Assembly (NCBI GenBank): GCA_034509425.1
Contig: JAVTVJ010000303.1
Coordinates: forward strand, 186,001 to 250,000
Direction: 5' to 3'
Source: Eopsaltria australis
Lineage: Eukaryota; Chordata; Aves; Passeriformes; Petroicidae
DNA length: 64,000 bases
In this document: in pieces, positions 35,060 through 47,100 of the stretch
How the letters are laid out: every line of letters begins with the position of its first letter
Numbering within the stretch: position 1 is the first letter of the stretch
Translations under genes and position numbers: made by a program
Notes under the pieces: generated by a model
Databases searched by the model: none
What the model was told of the DNA's origin: nothing
Seen by the model: the letters and a program-made list of their open reading frames with translations, nothing else

Positions 35060-37900
35060 GAACCCCTTGAGGGTGGGCTGAGAAAGGGATTCAGCAGCTG
35101 TCACTTGCCTGCTCTGATTTGCTGTCTTGTTCTGGTCCATCCTGTTCTGTGTTCAGCTGCAGAGACTGGGTTAATAGTAGTTAATTTTTGTTCTGATTAA
35201 CGCCTTTGTTAGCTCTTAAATGTATGGGCACTACTTTTAGGCTGTCTTAAATTACTTTGTCCCATGTGGTCTGAAAGGTTTCCCTTCCTGAATTTAGTGA
35301 GAAGCAAATCAAGGACTTGTCTGGATTTTATAACCATATATTTGATAAACATATTAACTTCCCCTGTGATAAATGTTAAATGTCTGCTGCTACAGATAGG
35401 TAAGATGTTATACCTTCAGTGGGCATGTAAACTTTCAGGATGTTGGGATTACTTCCATGCCTTTTGGTGAATTAATGCATTTTAACCCCACACTGAAAGG
35501 CTTGCCCAGAGCTGACTCTGAGTGATCAGTTCCAATCTGGGCTGTAAAAGAGGAATGAGTGATAATTTTTCTGAAGTTTAATAAAAACTGTCTCAGGTAA
35601 AACCTGCACTTGTGTCTGGGACAGGTTTCAGGGAGCCCATGCCTTGGTTTGTGTACCATACCATCTGAAAAGTCTTCGTTTTCCATATGAAATTATTTCA
35701 GGAGAATAACTTTTATCTAGTAGTGTGATTGCATATCATGGGGGGGGTTTTGTGTGTGTGATGGTCTTGGGGGAAGCCAAGATAGAAATGTGTGCTCTTG
35801 ATCCTGTGACAGGCCAAGTTCTGTAATACAAACATGTAGGTGCTCTGCAAGTGAGATGTGCTTTTATGGGGTTCCTGTGTAAACCTTGACACCCCAGGCC
35901 TGTTTCTGCCAGGAACACACCGGTCACTGCTGGCTCGAGAATATTTTGGCAGTTTTCCAGGCTATTTGTTGAAGGGAGAGGTAGAAACACAGTGAGCTCA
36001 AGCTGGACAGGTGGGAACAGTCCTTTTCTGTCTCAGGTGCACTGTACAGGTCTTCTCCTTAGAGCTGTGCTCACTCACCTGCCCTTACTGTGAGCAACAG
36101 TGTTGGCTGCTCCTTCTTCTCAGGAAGAAGGGTCCCAGCTTTGCTGAGGAGGGAAGTAGAATGCTCCCACCTTTAACTCCCCACTGGGATCATGATTGGA
36201 GGCTGCTGCTGATAATTCTGAGCTGTGCTGCAGAGGCTCTGCCAAGAGGTCAGTAAGGGGTAAAGTGCTGGGCAAGAAAGCAGCTTAGGTGCTTCTTCTG
36301 GGGAGGGATGGTGTTGTGTAACAGGCTTTTAACGTGGGGTGTGGAAAATAACCCAGCAGAGAGGCTCCCTGATCTCATTACTACAGAACATGCTTGTGCA
36401 GGTTTCACACGATGCAAAAGTGAAGGGCTAATGGTCTCATGGGTCTGGCTTGGTGCTTCCTTGGAAAGCTCCGGGCAGCTGGCAAGCAAAATTCTGTTAA
36501 ATTGGAGCAATAACAAAATTGGTGTGCCTTTAGAGGCACATTCCCCAGAAACGCTGGGATTAGGCTGAAGGCCGGAGGGAGCATAGCGTGACAGCGCCCC
36601 GGCCCTGCCTGCCGGCAGATGGCACAGCACAGCTCCTGGGTTAATGAAGATTAACCAGGCTTTATGTCCTCTCCATTAGTTCAAAGGTTGGACAAAGCCA
36701 TAAACATCGTTCCTGAATGTTTTTATGTATGGGTGATCATGGGAAGCCTGTGATTATGTCTGCTGTGGGAGGGAGGGATGCTGTACAGTGTCTCTAAGAA
36801 GTGCTTGGAGTAATGTTCAGTGCTGAAGGGAGATTCCTGGTGGGGAACAGATTTTGAAAGTCCCTGTGAAAATGGACACGTGAAATCAAGCAAGGACCAC
36901 AGGTGATCAGGAAAAGAAGCAAAGAGTGGGTCAAAGTCCTGGTTAATGCTACTTTTTTCCTTTTCCAGTACTGCTTCAGGAGAAGGTGCTGACAGTGCCA
37001 AGAAATGCTTCAGCCATGAGATGGCACTTGTCCTTGCCGGGGTCCTGCTTGGAGAGCTCTGGCAACCTCAGCAGCCCCTAAAGCAGGTGGGGACTCACCT
37101 CAGGTAACAGTTTTGTCTCACCTGTGTCACCCTCACAGCCATGGAAGTACCTGCCCTGGTCCTTTCCACCCACTCACCTGGAGCATGGTACTCCAAGGGA
37201 CAGTCAGCCCTGCCCACACCTGCTCATAAATGATTCCTTTTTACACTGACATAGGCAAAGTGTACAAAGCCCAAGATACGAGCTGTTCTGTTGTTTTTCT
37301 GCACCTGGAAGACATACTCCTTGGGGAGTGATGAGCTTCCAGAGTAAGCCTGGCTGCCTTTGGAAGCTTGGGCAGAAAAGTACAGTGGCAGAGACGGGGA
37401 CAATGCTTTCTGCATCACAACCTGAGATTTCTATTTATAAAGGGCAAGGAAAATATATTGAATAGCTGACATGGAAATACATCTGCTGCTGCCTCAGATT
37501 TTGTCAAGGTTTTCCTAGCTGTGTTCCATAATATTCCATCACACACAGTCTGGGCATTGTTTTACTCTTGTTAGCACACAAATTCAAACATTCAGCTGTG
37601 AGATTTGTAAAGTGGATTAAAGCATCTGTTCAATTAGTTGCAACATGCTGCATGACTTGGGGCAGCCCTGGAAAATCAGTCTCCAGAAATCAGTAGCCTT
37701 TACAACTTTGCTTTTGCAATTTTAATGTGAGATGTAAAAAGAAAGCAGCAATGTGTTTTAGCTTAACTCAAGTGCACGGAAGGCAGGGGGTTCTTTAAAA
37801 ACTGGCAGATTTATGCCTGCTGACAACACTACAGTCCACATTAATTGCCTTGTCTTCTGAATGAATCTCCCAAGTGAAATTCCCAGTAGTACGCTGTTTT
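35060..37900. other. UTP3-RUFY3 intergenic stretch
   Basis: No gene could be supported. It contains a G run followed by (GT)n at about 35742-35760 and a 25-bp dyad at 36635-36659. The final part becomes GC-rich as it enters the RUFY3 promoter. Confidence 0.6.
36635..36659. promoter_or_regulatory. 25-bp dyad with paired TTAAT/ATTAA half sites
   Basis: CCTGG-G-TTAAT, then a GAAG spacer, then ATTAA-CCAGG. The arms are 10 bp with one extra G. The half sites resemble those of HNF1 (GTTAAT/ATTAAC), but the spacer is 4 bp rather than the usual 1. Function unknown. Confidence 0.35.
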
Positions 37901-38116
37901 AATACCGAAGAATACATTTGGACTTTGTCGCCTTTTGTCCCAGGCTCTCCAAACGCCGCTGCCCATGATCTCTCACGCCGGGGAAAGCCAAGGGGCGGCA
38001 GGAGATGGTGCCCGGGTTTCTCTGCCCGTGTGAGAGCCCCTGCCGGCTCAGAGGGGCGGCTGTCGCGTCCCGTGCTCCCCGGGGGCGGAGGCTGGGGCGG
38101 CCGCGGCGCTTCCCGG

Positions 38117-38149
38117 CCGGGGCGGGGCGGGGCGGGGGCCGGGGCGGCG
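38117..38149 (+). promoter_or_regulatory. RUFY3: RUFY3 promoter 1: GC boxes immediately before the ATG
   Basis: Repeated GGGGCGG (Sp1-type) boxes form an almost pure G/C run ending 3 bp before ATG 38150. The surrounding 37960-38560 is CpG-island-like. Depending on the start site, the run could be promoter or a structured 5' leader. Confidence 0.65.
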
Positions 38150-41100
38150 ATGGCGGAGGCGGAGCGGGCAGCGCTGCCGCCGCCGCCGGCGGAAAGTTCC
38201 CGGGACGGGGCCGAAGCGGAGCTGTCCCCCGGCATGGAGCGGCGGCCCGAGCCCGGGGAGGCGGCGGCGGCAGCGGTGGAGGAAGAGGAGGAGGAGGCGC
38301 GCCCTGCCTCGCCGCCGTTCTTCCTCCTCTACCCCGGCCATGGAGGCGGCGCCGCGGCCGCGCCGCCCGGGCTGTGGAGACCCCCGGCGCCCCGCGGAGG
38401 GGCCGAGCTGCCCGTGCTGGTGCTGAGCTACCCGGGGCCGGACGGAGCCCGTGAGTACGGCGGGGCTGCTCCCGGGCAGGGAGCCTCCCTCGGGGCGGGG
38501 TGGGCGGGGGGCCGGCGGTCTCCGCTCCGCTCCGCTCCCCTCCCGGGGGTGCTCCTGCCCCGGGCTCTCGCAGCCGCCCCGAAGCCGGCCCTGGTCCTGA
38601 TCCCCCGCGGGGCTCCGTGGGGACGCGGCTGCTCCCGGCGGCGGGAAGGGCAGCGGGGGCTCGGCAGGAGGCGGGTTTGGGGGGCAGTGTGTGTGTGAGC
38701 CGTGCTGGCCCAGCAGCTCAGCAGAACCAGCCCCACAGGGAGCTCCTTGAGGAGAATCGGTGCCGCCCTTGGAGATCCGACAGGCTGTCCTGGGCGCGGG
38801 GTGTAGTTTAGGGGCTGGGGAACCCCCGCTCGGGCTTCCTCCTGCTGTTGCTGTGGAGAACAAATCCGAGGCGAGGGCACTGCACGCTGGAGACCTGAAG
38901 AGGCTGAAGTGCATCGCTGTGCGGGGCGTGTTGGGTGCCTCATAGCGTTCTCCTTTGTAAGAGTCTTTATGATGTTCTTGTGGTGTATTTGGGGAAGCTG
39001 GAGTACTCTGAAGTACTTGGGTGTGTTTTAAAATGAAATAAAATGTACACGCAGGGGTGCATATAGAAGAGATCTTCTCCTTTCCATCCATCCTAAAAAT
39101 AACCAGCAGCTTCATCCTCTGGGCTGGTGCCAGAGTGTGTGTGACCGAGCTTTTGGCCTTTGCTTTGTCACCTCCTGTCCCAGGTGAGCATTCACTCACA
39201 CAGGAGCTGATTTCTTTGGAGCGGGTATCTGTGCTTTTCTCCTTTGGAAGCTGATGTACTTGAAGGCATTACTCAGCAGAGTTAGAACCAGTGAGGTAAG
39301 AAGTCCATGTGTGTAATGCCAAAAGGAGGTGAAGTGCCCTGACTTTGCTCTGAGCTCTGTGAGCGACTGTCTGTGAGTGCCAGCTTATGTCCAAAGTCCC
39401 TCCCTGCCACATTGTTGTTTCAAATGACAGGCCCCTGTCAAAACCTTCAGTTTTACTTGTGATTTTTCCCTAATCAGGAGACCTTTACCCATAATAAACC
39501 CTGTGCTGTGCATGGAAGGGGTTGAGCTACTTCTGATAGAAGACTTAAAGAAAAATATTTAATCTTAACTGTTCAAACTTTGTGAGAAGCTCTTTTCTGG
39601 ATGTGGAGAAACTGAAGTATTGAGATGAACAGATTTGGGAGCAATGCTTCATCCCGTGTCCGCCTCATTCTGCAGTGTTTGTTCATGTAAGCCTTGTAAG
39701 AAACCTTTACAAGATGCGTATAAAAGTTGCTTTGTTTTTGTGAGCCGTGGAGGTGGAGCTGCCTGTGCAGTATCGAGTGTCACAGCCCGCTCAGGGACTG
39801 ACTGATGCAGTGATAGCAGTGTCTGGAGGGAACAGGAATCAGCATCTATTTGCATGGTGTCTTGGTCTCTGTCTCTCCTGGGGCAAACTCTGTCAGTGAA
39901 TCACTTTTTCCCATCATCTCTTTTTTCTTGTGGTTTTTTCCAGTTTTCACATCTCTAAAAGCATCTTTCATTTGTTCCCACGGAGCAGCAGGAGCAGTGC
40001 ATCTCTGCTGCAAAGTCTTAGGTGTTACAGGGAGGCAGTGGCCACTACACCAAAAAGTCAGTATTTCACATTATTTTGGAGGCTTATTTCAAGTATTTTC
40101 TTCCTGTTACAGCTCAATCCTTGAACTATTCTGTTGTATTCTCACCTGATTGCAAACATCAGGTGAAGGCCAGAGCTGCTTAGGGAGGGAGACTGCAAAA
40201 GCTCTTGATGGCAGCAGCACCTGCTTGCTTGTTACAGATGGTTCCAGAGAGAAGGAACAAGATGAGGTACTTAAACATGCTGACCTGCAGCAAAACACAG
40301 TAAAAGCAACTTGATTAGACTGTCCTTAAAAAAACCCACAACCCTAAATCCAACCCCAAACCTTCCCTTGATCTCACTGAAAGCCTACCCAATACCATGA
40401 GACTTGAAGTAGACTTTTCCTTCCCACTTCTTAGTTGTACCTTCAATTATGAGAGTTATCCTTAAATAATATCTCTGTGTTTCACAATAGGTAAAGAAAA
40501 ACTTGTTTGTCACTTCTTAATTAACAAATTGTTACTGATTTTTGGGTTGTTCCCCATTCCTTTTGCCCATTCCTGTTTGAGCTTGCAGGGTTGGGAGTAG
40601 CTGGTATTTGAGGTAATGTGCATATCTGTGCTGGCAGAGAAGTTAGAAGCAGACTTTGCCGTGTAGAGATGTGTTGCTAATTTTATCTTTTTAGATTACA
40701 TTCCCTGTCAGAGATGTCTTTGTCCTTTTTTGCTTTGTGAGGGGGGAAAACTTTCTCTTAATGATGGAAACACAGGTTGCTCACAGGCTCTGAAAATAAA
40801 AGTACACCCAAAGATGCTCCCTGGAGTCCTGAGGGTGGTTTGGGAATTTGTTGGGGTTTCTTTGCTTAGATTATTCTAATTCGTTCAGCTTTGAAACCCA
40901 AAATACTTTGCGGTACAGCTGAGCTCCCAAATAGTGGTGGCTAAACGTTGTGCCTGGTGTTCAGGTGATTGGTCTTAAAATTCCAATGCAGTCAGTGTGC
41001 GATTCTTTAATCTTAAAAACGTTTTGGCAGAACCCTGCTATGTTTTGCAATCTGGCCAAAGCCTCTAAGGGCTTGTGCCAAAGCTCACAGGAGGGTTTGT

Positions 41101-44100
41101 AGGACCGGTCAAGGCTGCCTGACTGGTTTGAGGTGGAGAAAGTGGTTCATCCTGCACAACCTCCTCTGCATTTATCTGTGATTTGGGTTTTCCTGTGTCC
41201 ATGACCATCCTGGAACCCTGACAGAGCCTTATCAGGTGCCCCTGAATTGCATGGTAGTTGTATGAGAGGTTTTATGAAAACACAAACATTTTATACTTTT
41301 CTTTTGTTTCTTCACAAGATGCTTTGTTGCTTTTATCACTTCGGGGCACAGCATGGGGATGGGGCAAGGTTTGTCTTGTGGTTTTCAGGTGGTGATTAAA
41401 AAGTCACAAATCAGTAAGTGGAACAGTTCCTGTTTGGGGTTTTTTTGGTTAATTTTCTCGGTTTTGGAAATAAGTCAAAGTTAAAGAACATTTTCCAAGT
41501 ACTTTAAATATCCCTGTGGAATATTTGCAGCAGGATCATTGCATAAAGGAACCTGAAAATAGAACTCAGCTGGAAGGGGAAGACTGACTTCTGTTATTTC
41601 TTCATGTTAAAAGCAAACCAGTGGAAGTTGAATTTTTTAGCAGCCCTTCCCTGTGATCCTGGTGTGAACACTTGCCTGTGCTGAGTTCAGTTGAAGAGCC
41701 GTGTTGTGAAATGGGAGCTGCAGGGTTACACCCAGTGCTGTTTGTATTTCTAATTGCTTCAAAACAAAGAAATTAAACTGTCTGGTAATGAGATCTGTTG
41801 GATAATAGCTTGAGCAATAGCTTATGGTGCTTTGTTGATTCTGAAGGGTTTGTTGTGACCATGTGCTCTTTGTTTTAGACCCTGTCCAAGGATTAGCCAA
41901 GTACAGCTGTTCTGTACATGGCCACTTCCACTGGGTTTAGAATTTGGGACGGTGTGATGTGGATGCTGCAGCTAGAGGCTGTCATTACTGAAAGGGTGTA
42001 TAAATACACGAGTTAGGATGCTGTCAGCACCATTTATAAACTCTGTTCTCTCAGGGAGAAGAAACAATAGTAATTCTTGTTTTCTGTGAAATAATTGCCC
42101 TCTGTGTCACTGTCAGAACAGGCTGCGTGGTGCTTAGTTGGGTTTGGCCTAATGGGGAAAGAGTTGCTGAGTAAAAATGTGCTGCACTAAGCAGGAAGTT
42201 TTCACTGAAAGCAAATGCTTCCTCTTGCCAGTTAGAAATAGCAGCTCTTTATCCTTTTGCCCAGTTTTGAGGCTTTTACGTGATGGGTGCCGTTTCTTTC
42301 CGAAAGCTGTATGCATTGGCATGCTGAATTCTGTATCCAGCAGTCTTGGCATTTCACATCCCTAAGAAACAGATGTACATCCTTTTGAATATTTCTTTGG
42401 GGAACAAAAAGCAGGGAGATTAATCAAGGACCCATACATTGGGCACGTGTTCTTATCAATATATTGTTCTGGTGACAGCCTTCTCCAAGGCTGCCTGTCC
42501 GTCCATTTCAGGTGGATGTCACACATCTGCTCTCCTCAAATACATCGGAGCCACACAGGAATGAAGTCAGATAAGCTGATTTGTTGGTGCCTGATACCAT
42601 TGTTGAAGTGGGTGGTGGCTCTATAGTGACCTCAGGAATGAGAAGCCTGTCTGGTGACCTGGGACCTCTTGTCCCCCAGCACCAGGACCGTGTGGCCTGG
42701 GGACACAGGCGAGGTTCAGCCAGCCAGGAAGGGACAGGGAATGCAGTGCTGTTATTATAGAATACTATTATGTTATTGTTGAGAGATGGAAAGCCTGTTT
42801 CTCTTCCTGCCGAGAGACACTATGTCTTTGTCAGCCTCACCTGAGCAGCACAATTTTCAGGGGAGATTTTTAAAGGATAAGACTGGGTCACAGTGTCTGT
42901 GGTGTTCTCCCTTATTGTCCTTCCATGTGCACATGCCCTGCTGCAAGAGCTTCATCCTCAGTCACTGAAGTGCTTAGAGCCAGATCATTTTTTCCTTCCT
43001 GTTTCCCTGAGGCGATAAATCCATCCTAACATGTTTTTTGTACACGGGAAATTTTAGCTCCAAGGTGCCCCCTGAGAAGGTGGCACAGCGAATAAAACCC
43101 ACGCTGCGCCTCGCACACCTCCTGTGAAAACAAAGGTGCCGATTGAATTCCTGTAGTGGCATCCAGGGATGCGAGCGGAATACAAATGTGGCTTTGTATC
43201 GCTGGCGCTGCTCCTTTGTATTCCGGGGGCGATGGCTGGGGGGTGCGGCGGGTCCCGAGCGGGCTGGCACAGCCCGGCGAGGAGCGCCTGACTGCCGGCC
43301 CCGCATCGGCAGCGGCTCGGCAGCATCCTGGGAATCGCGGGCGATCACATGAGCCTGGATTTCCAGCTCAGTTCATTAGTCAGCCATTTTGGTCGCCACC
43401 CTGCTCCCTGCGCACAGCCAATCCCGGCGGCACTCGCTGCCCGGGCTGCGCCGGGAGAGGGGAGCAGCGCTCGGAGCTCGGCACCCCGGCACGCTGCCGC
43501 TCCGCTCGGCCTTTGTTTTTTTTTTGCTGCGGTCATCACCACAGGAGGACATTCTTTTTGCTTTTGCTGCCTCTTTTTTATTTATTTATTTATTTCTATA
43601 TTTTTACCTGTTTTTCCGTGCTGCCTCGGGTGCAGAAGCCGGGTTTTCTTTGGATGCTGAGGATCGATAGCCTCTAGCATAGCTGGAGACGACGGCAGCC
43701 GGTGGAAAGGAGGGAGGCAGAGCTGAGCGGGAAGGAGCAGCGTTTTTACCTTGCTTGATCTATGAAAAGGCCAGAGCAGCCTCTGTGATCCTGAGCAATC
43801 TGTCCTTTAATCGCAAGGTATTTCCGATTTTCTTCTTCAGAAAGCTTTTGTTTTTAGTCCTTATTTTGCCCCCGTTGTTGTTGTACCAGCTGAGTCATCA
43901 TGTCTGCTCTGACGCCTCAAAGCGACATGCCAACCCCCACCACAGACAAGATCACTCAGGCTGCCATGGAGACCATCTATCTGTGCAAATTCCGCGTGTC
44001 GATGGATGGAGAGTGGCTGTGCTTGCGCGAGCTGGATGACATCTCGCTGACACCCGACCCCGAGCCTACCCACGAAGGTACGGTCCGGCCGTGCCCCGGG

Positions 44101-47100
44101 AGCCCGGGCCGGCTTTGTTCCGCCGCTGCACCGCTTGGGAGGGGGCGTCTCCAGCACCGGGGGCTCGTGTCCTGCCTGCAGAGCCTGCACAGCCCCGGGC
44201 ACGTCAGAAAGCCAAATTGCTGCTTCACACTGAATTTATAACCCGGCCCTTTAAGGCGGGTTTGTGATGAATTATCTTTTTTGGCTGTATCGGGTTTGTC
44301 TGTGTCAGGAAGGAAGATGTGTGTGCTCAGTGAGAACATTTAATCAGGGTTTTGCCCTTAAACCAGGGCTGATAGCGCTGTTGGTGAGCTGCCAGCTGGT
44401 ACCGGGGGAGCACAGTGGCAGCACCCCAGCGTGTGCCCGGTCGTGGGGAGTTTTTGGAAAGCCCCAGCGATTACGCAGCGATGCCCATTGTTAGGTGACG
44501 ATTCCATCCGAGTGCCCCAGCTCGCCTCTGGTGAGCGTGCTGCTGTTTATCATGGCTTGGAAGCCTGAAACGTGGAGGGGTAGCACATCTTGCTTTTCCC
44601 CGGGAAAAGGATTTGTCATCTGGGTTGATAAACAGTTTAATATGAGGACGAGGGTTAAATGCTCTGAAAGTACTAAAAGCATGAGGGAACATCTACAGAG
44701 TGCTCTGCCAGTAAACAAGTGGGGAAGAAGGAGAGGTGATGAGTTTCTGCTGGTGCTGAGGTTCTGAGTGCCCTTGCTGGATGCACCTTTAGGTTTTAGA
44801 GCAAGGAGGCCCCAGCTTCTCATGCCTGACCCTTTTCCAGTAACTCCTGAAATGCCACTCCACTAAGCAGTCTTGCTGAACCCGTTTGATGCTGCCTGGT
44901 TAAGTCAGCAGTGTCTTACATTGTCTTGCAGAATGAGGCAAGTGAAATTGTGGTGGGGATTTAAGCTTTAAAATAAGTTTCCAAGGGATAATTTAATTTC
45001 CATTTGACAGCTGCTTTCAGTGACAGTAGCCCTTGGGTTTGGATTTGGCTTGCCAAGTACTTAGTCACGCAGTGGGATACCAGACAGAGGTTTCAAAAGG
45101 AGAAATTTGACATTCCCTCTGAGGCATATCCCAGGGGTTCAGGGAGGTGAGTGCAGGGTGAGCAGGAATTCAGTTGTCTTCCAGTTCCCTTGTTCTTGTG
45201 TGTGACATTGAGACCTTCCTTGGTCTTACTCCAGCGTTTTTCAAGGTGTGATTACAGTCACTCTCCAGCAAGTACCAGAAGGGGGTTAGAAAAGAGCATT
45301 TGCTCATTTCTTTGCCATATTATTTAATTCATATGTCAAAAACAAATGCAAAAAGAGCAGTACCATAACAACCTTAATCCGTGAGATCTTTATGCATGCG
45401 TAAATGAGGGTTGCTCGTTGGTTGTTTGAGGGAGTGTATTTGGATCCAAGTCATATTTTGACCAGAGAAGGTCAGGAAAAGCATTGACAATAGGAAAGCT
45501 GACACAGCTGTGTCCCGGTGTTGGGTCTGGTGCTACTGCATCAGCATTGCTGCTGTGTCTGCAGGGTGTGCACAGGTCAGGGGCACAGGAGCATGGGCTC
45601 CTGTCCCTGGCAGTGCAGAGTTAGGCATCATGAAGAAGGAAAAAAAGCTGTAGAATTCTCCCAGAGGCGTTAACAAAGAGGGACAGTTTTCCCCTTACAC
45701 ATCAAGACATGTAAAATATATATTGCAGTGAGTACCAAATCCAACAGCTCGTTGGAATAAAGATTTGAAGCCTTCCATTTGCTGTCCCTGAGCTCTTGCT
45801 GCCTCTGGAGAGTTTTGTCCCTGGCCTCTCTTCACCCTGTGATCTGCTGTGCCCCCAGCCCTCCAGCAGCCATCCTGCCTTCAGAGCCAGTCACAGCAAT
45901 TCCAGAGCTGGAGCTTGACAGCAACTAAGCATAACTTTCCTTCAAATTAAAAACAAGTAGCAGATACAGAGTTCCCTAGCAGCTGTGTATGTTCCATATG
46001 ACCTGTAGCATGGCTGCTCAATTTAACAATAAAAGCAATTAATAAGCTTTTTCAGGTGGTTGAAACAATTCTGTGTGCATATGAAAATAAGCAGATTCTG
46101 CTGTTTACTCTAAATCTGCTTGGATTAGAAAAAGATCTTTTCATTTTAAACAAGCAGTGATTCTTAATAAGAATCCCAGAACCTTACTGTGCTCAGCAGG
46201 CCCCTCAACATTAAATGTGACATCGGTGGTTGTTAACCTTATTCGCTTGCAATGCCTGTGTTGGTCTTTGAGGCATCTTTAGAGGTGGAGGTAAAAACCA
46301 CCTGGATTGTATTACAGTTGAGTGTTGAACAGAGTGTGTGTATGGATGGTCTCAACTTCGGGGAGAAGTTACACAAAACGGCCTTTTTAAACGCTGTTCT
46401 GTTGGGTGTTAAATTTCTACCTTGAATAATCATGAGGTGCTTCACAATAGAGCTGTGGAAATTTTTGTCCTCATGGGATCACCTGTGCTAACTTGAGAGA
46501 ACTTTCAAGAATTACAGTAGTCCTCTTTTTATTAATCTTCCTCTATTGGCACTAAGAGGAGCAATTGGAATTGGAATTTATAACGTGTGAAGATGAAATT
46601 ATCTTTTCTATAGGGCAGAAGCTAAGGTCAGATTTTTTTCTTCTTTTTTGACCAGTAATTTAAAAGTTTTAGTTTCTGACACATGCTTGTGTAAAATGCC
46701 CTGACAAGGAGTTGTGGAGCTCTTCAGGAAAAGCAAATGTTCTTCTTAAAACCTCCTGCTCAATAATCCATCAGATTTTACTTTTTCTCTCCATTTTCTA
46801 TCCAAGTGATTTTCCATGTTTCTTTGCATACCTCAAGATGGTTTAGGAAAGCAGTATAACCTTACTGGTTATGCTTTTGTTTTGCAAACTGGCAACTGTT
46901 CACTTGGGTTTAGGGTTTAGTGTGGAATAGGACCAGTAAGGTTGTGGGAGAGGTGGAATTTTTCAGTGGTTTGGGCTTTTCCCATTACAAAACAAATCTG
47001 AATTGTACTGAGAGCGCCAGAGACCTTTCAGGTGTGGACAAAAACCTGCATGAGATGACTCTGTAGCTGGAAAAAACCTCTTAAAACACATCTGGTGACA

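Noticed and set aside
38048..39199. 383-codon minus-strand ORF over RUFY3 exon 1
   Set aside because: GC-rich antisense frame opposite a CpG island; Pro/Arg/Gly-rich with no motif or splice support.
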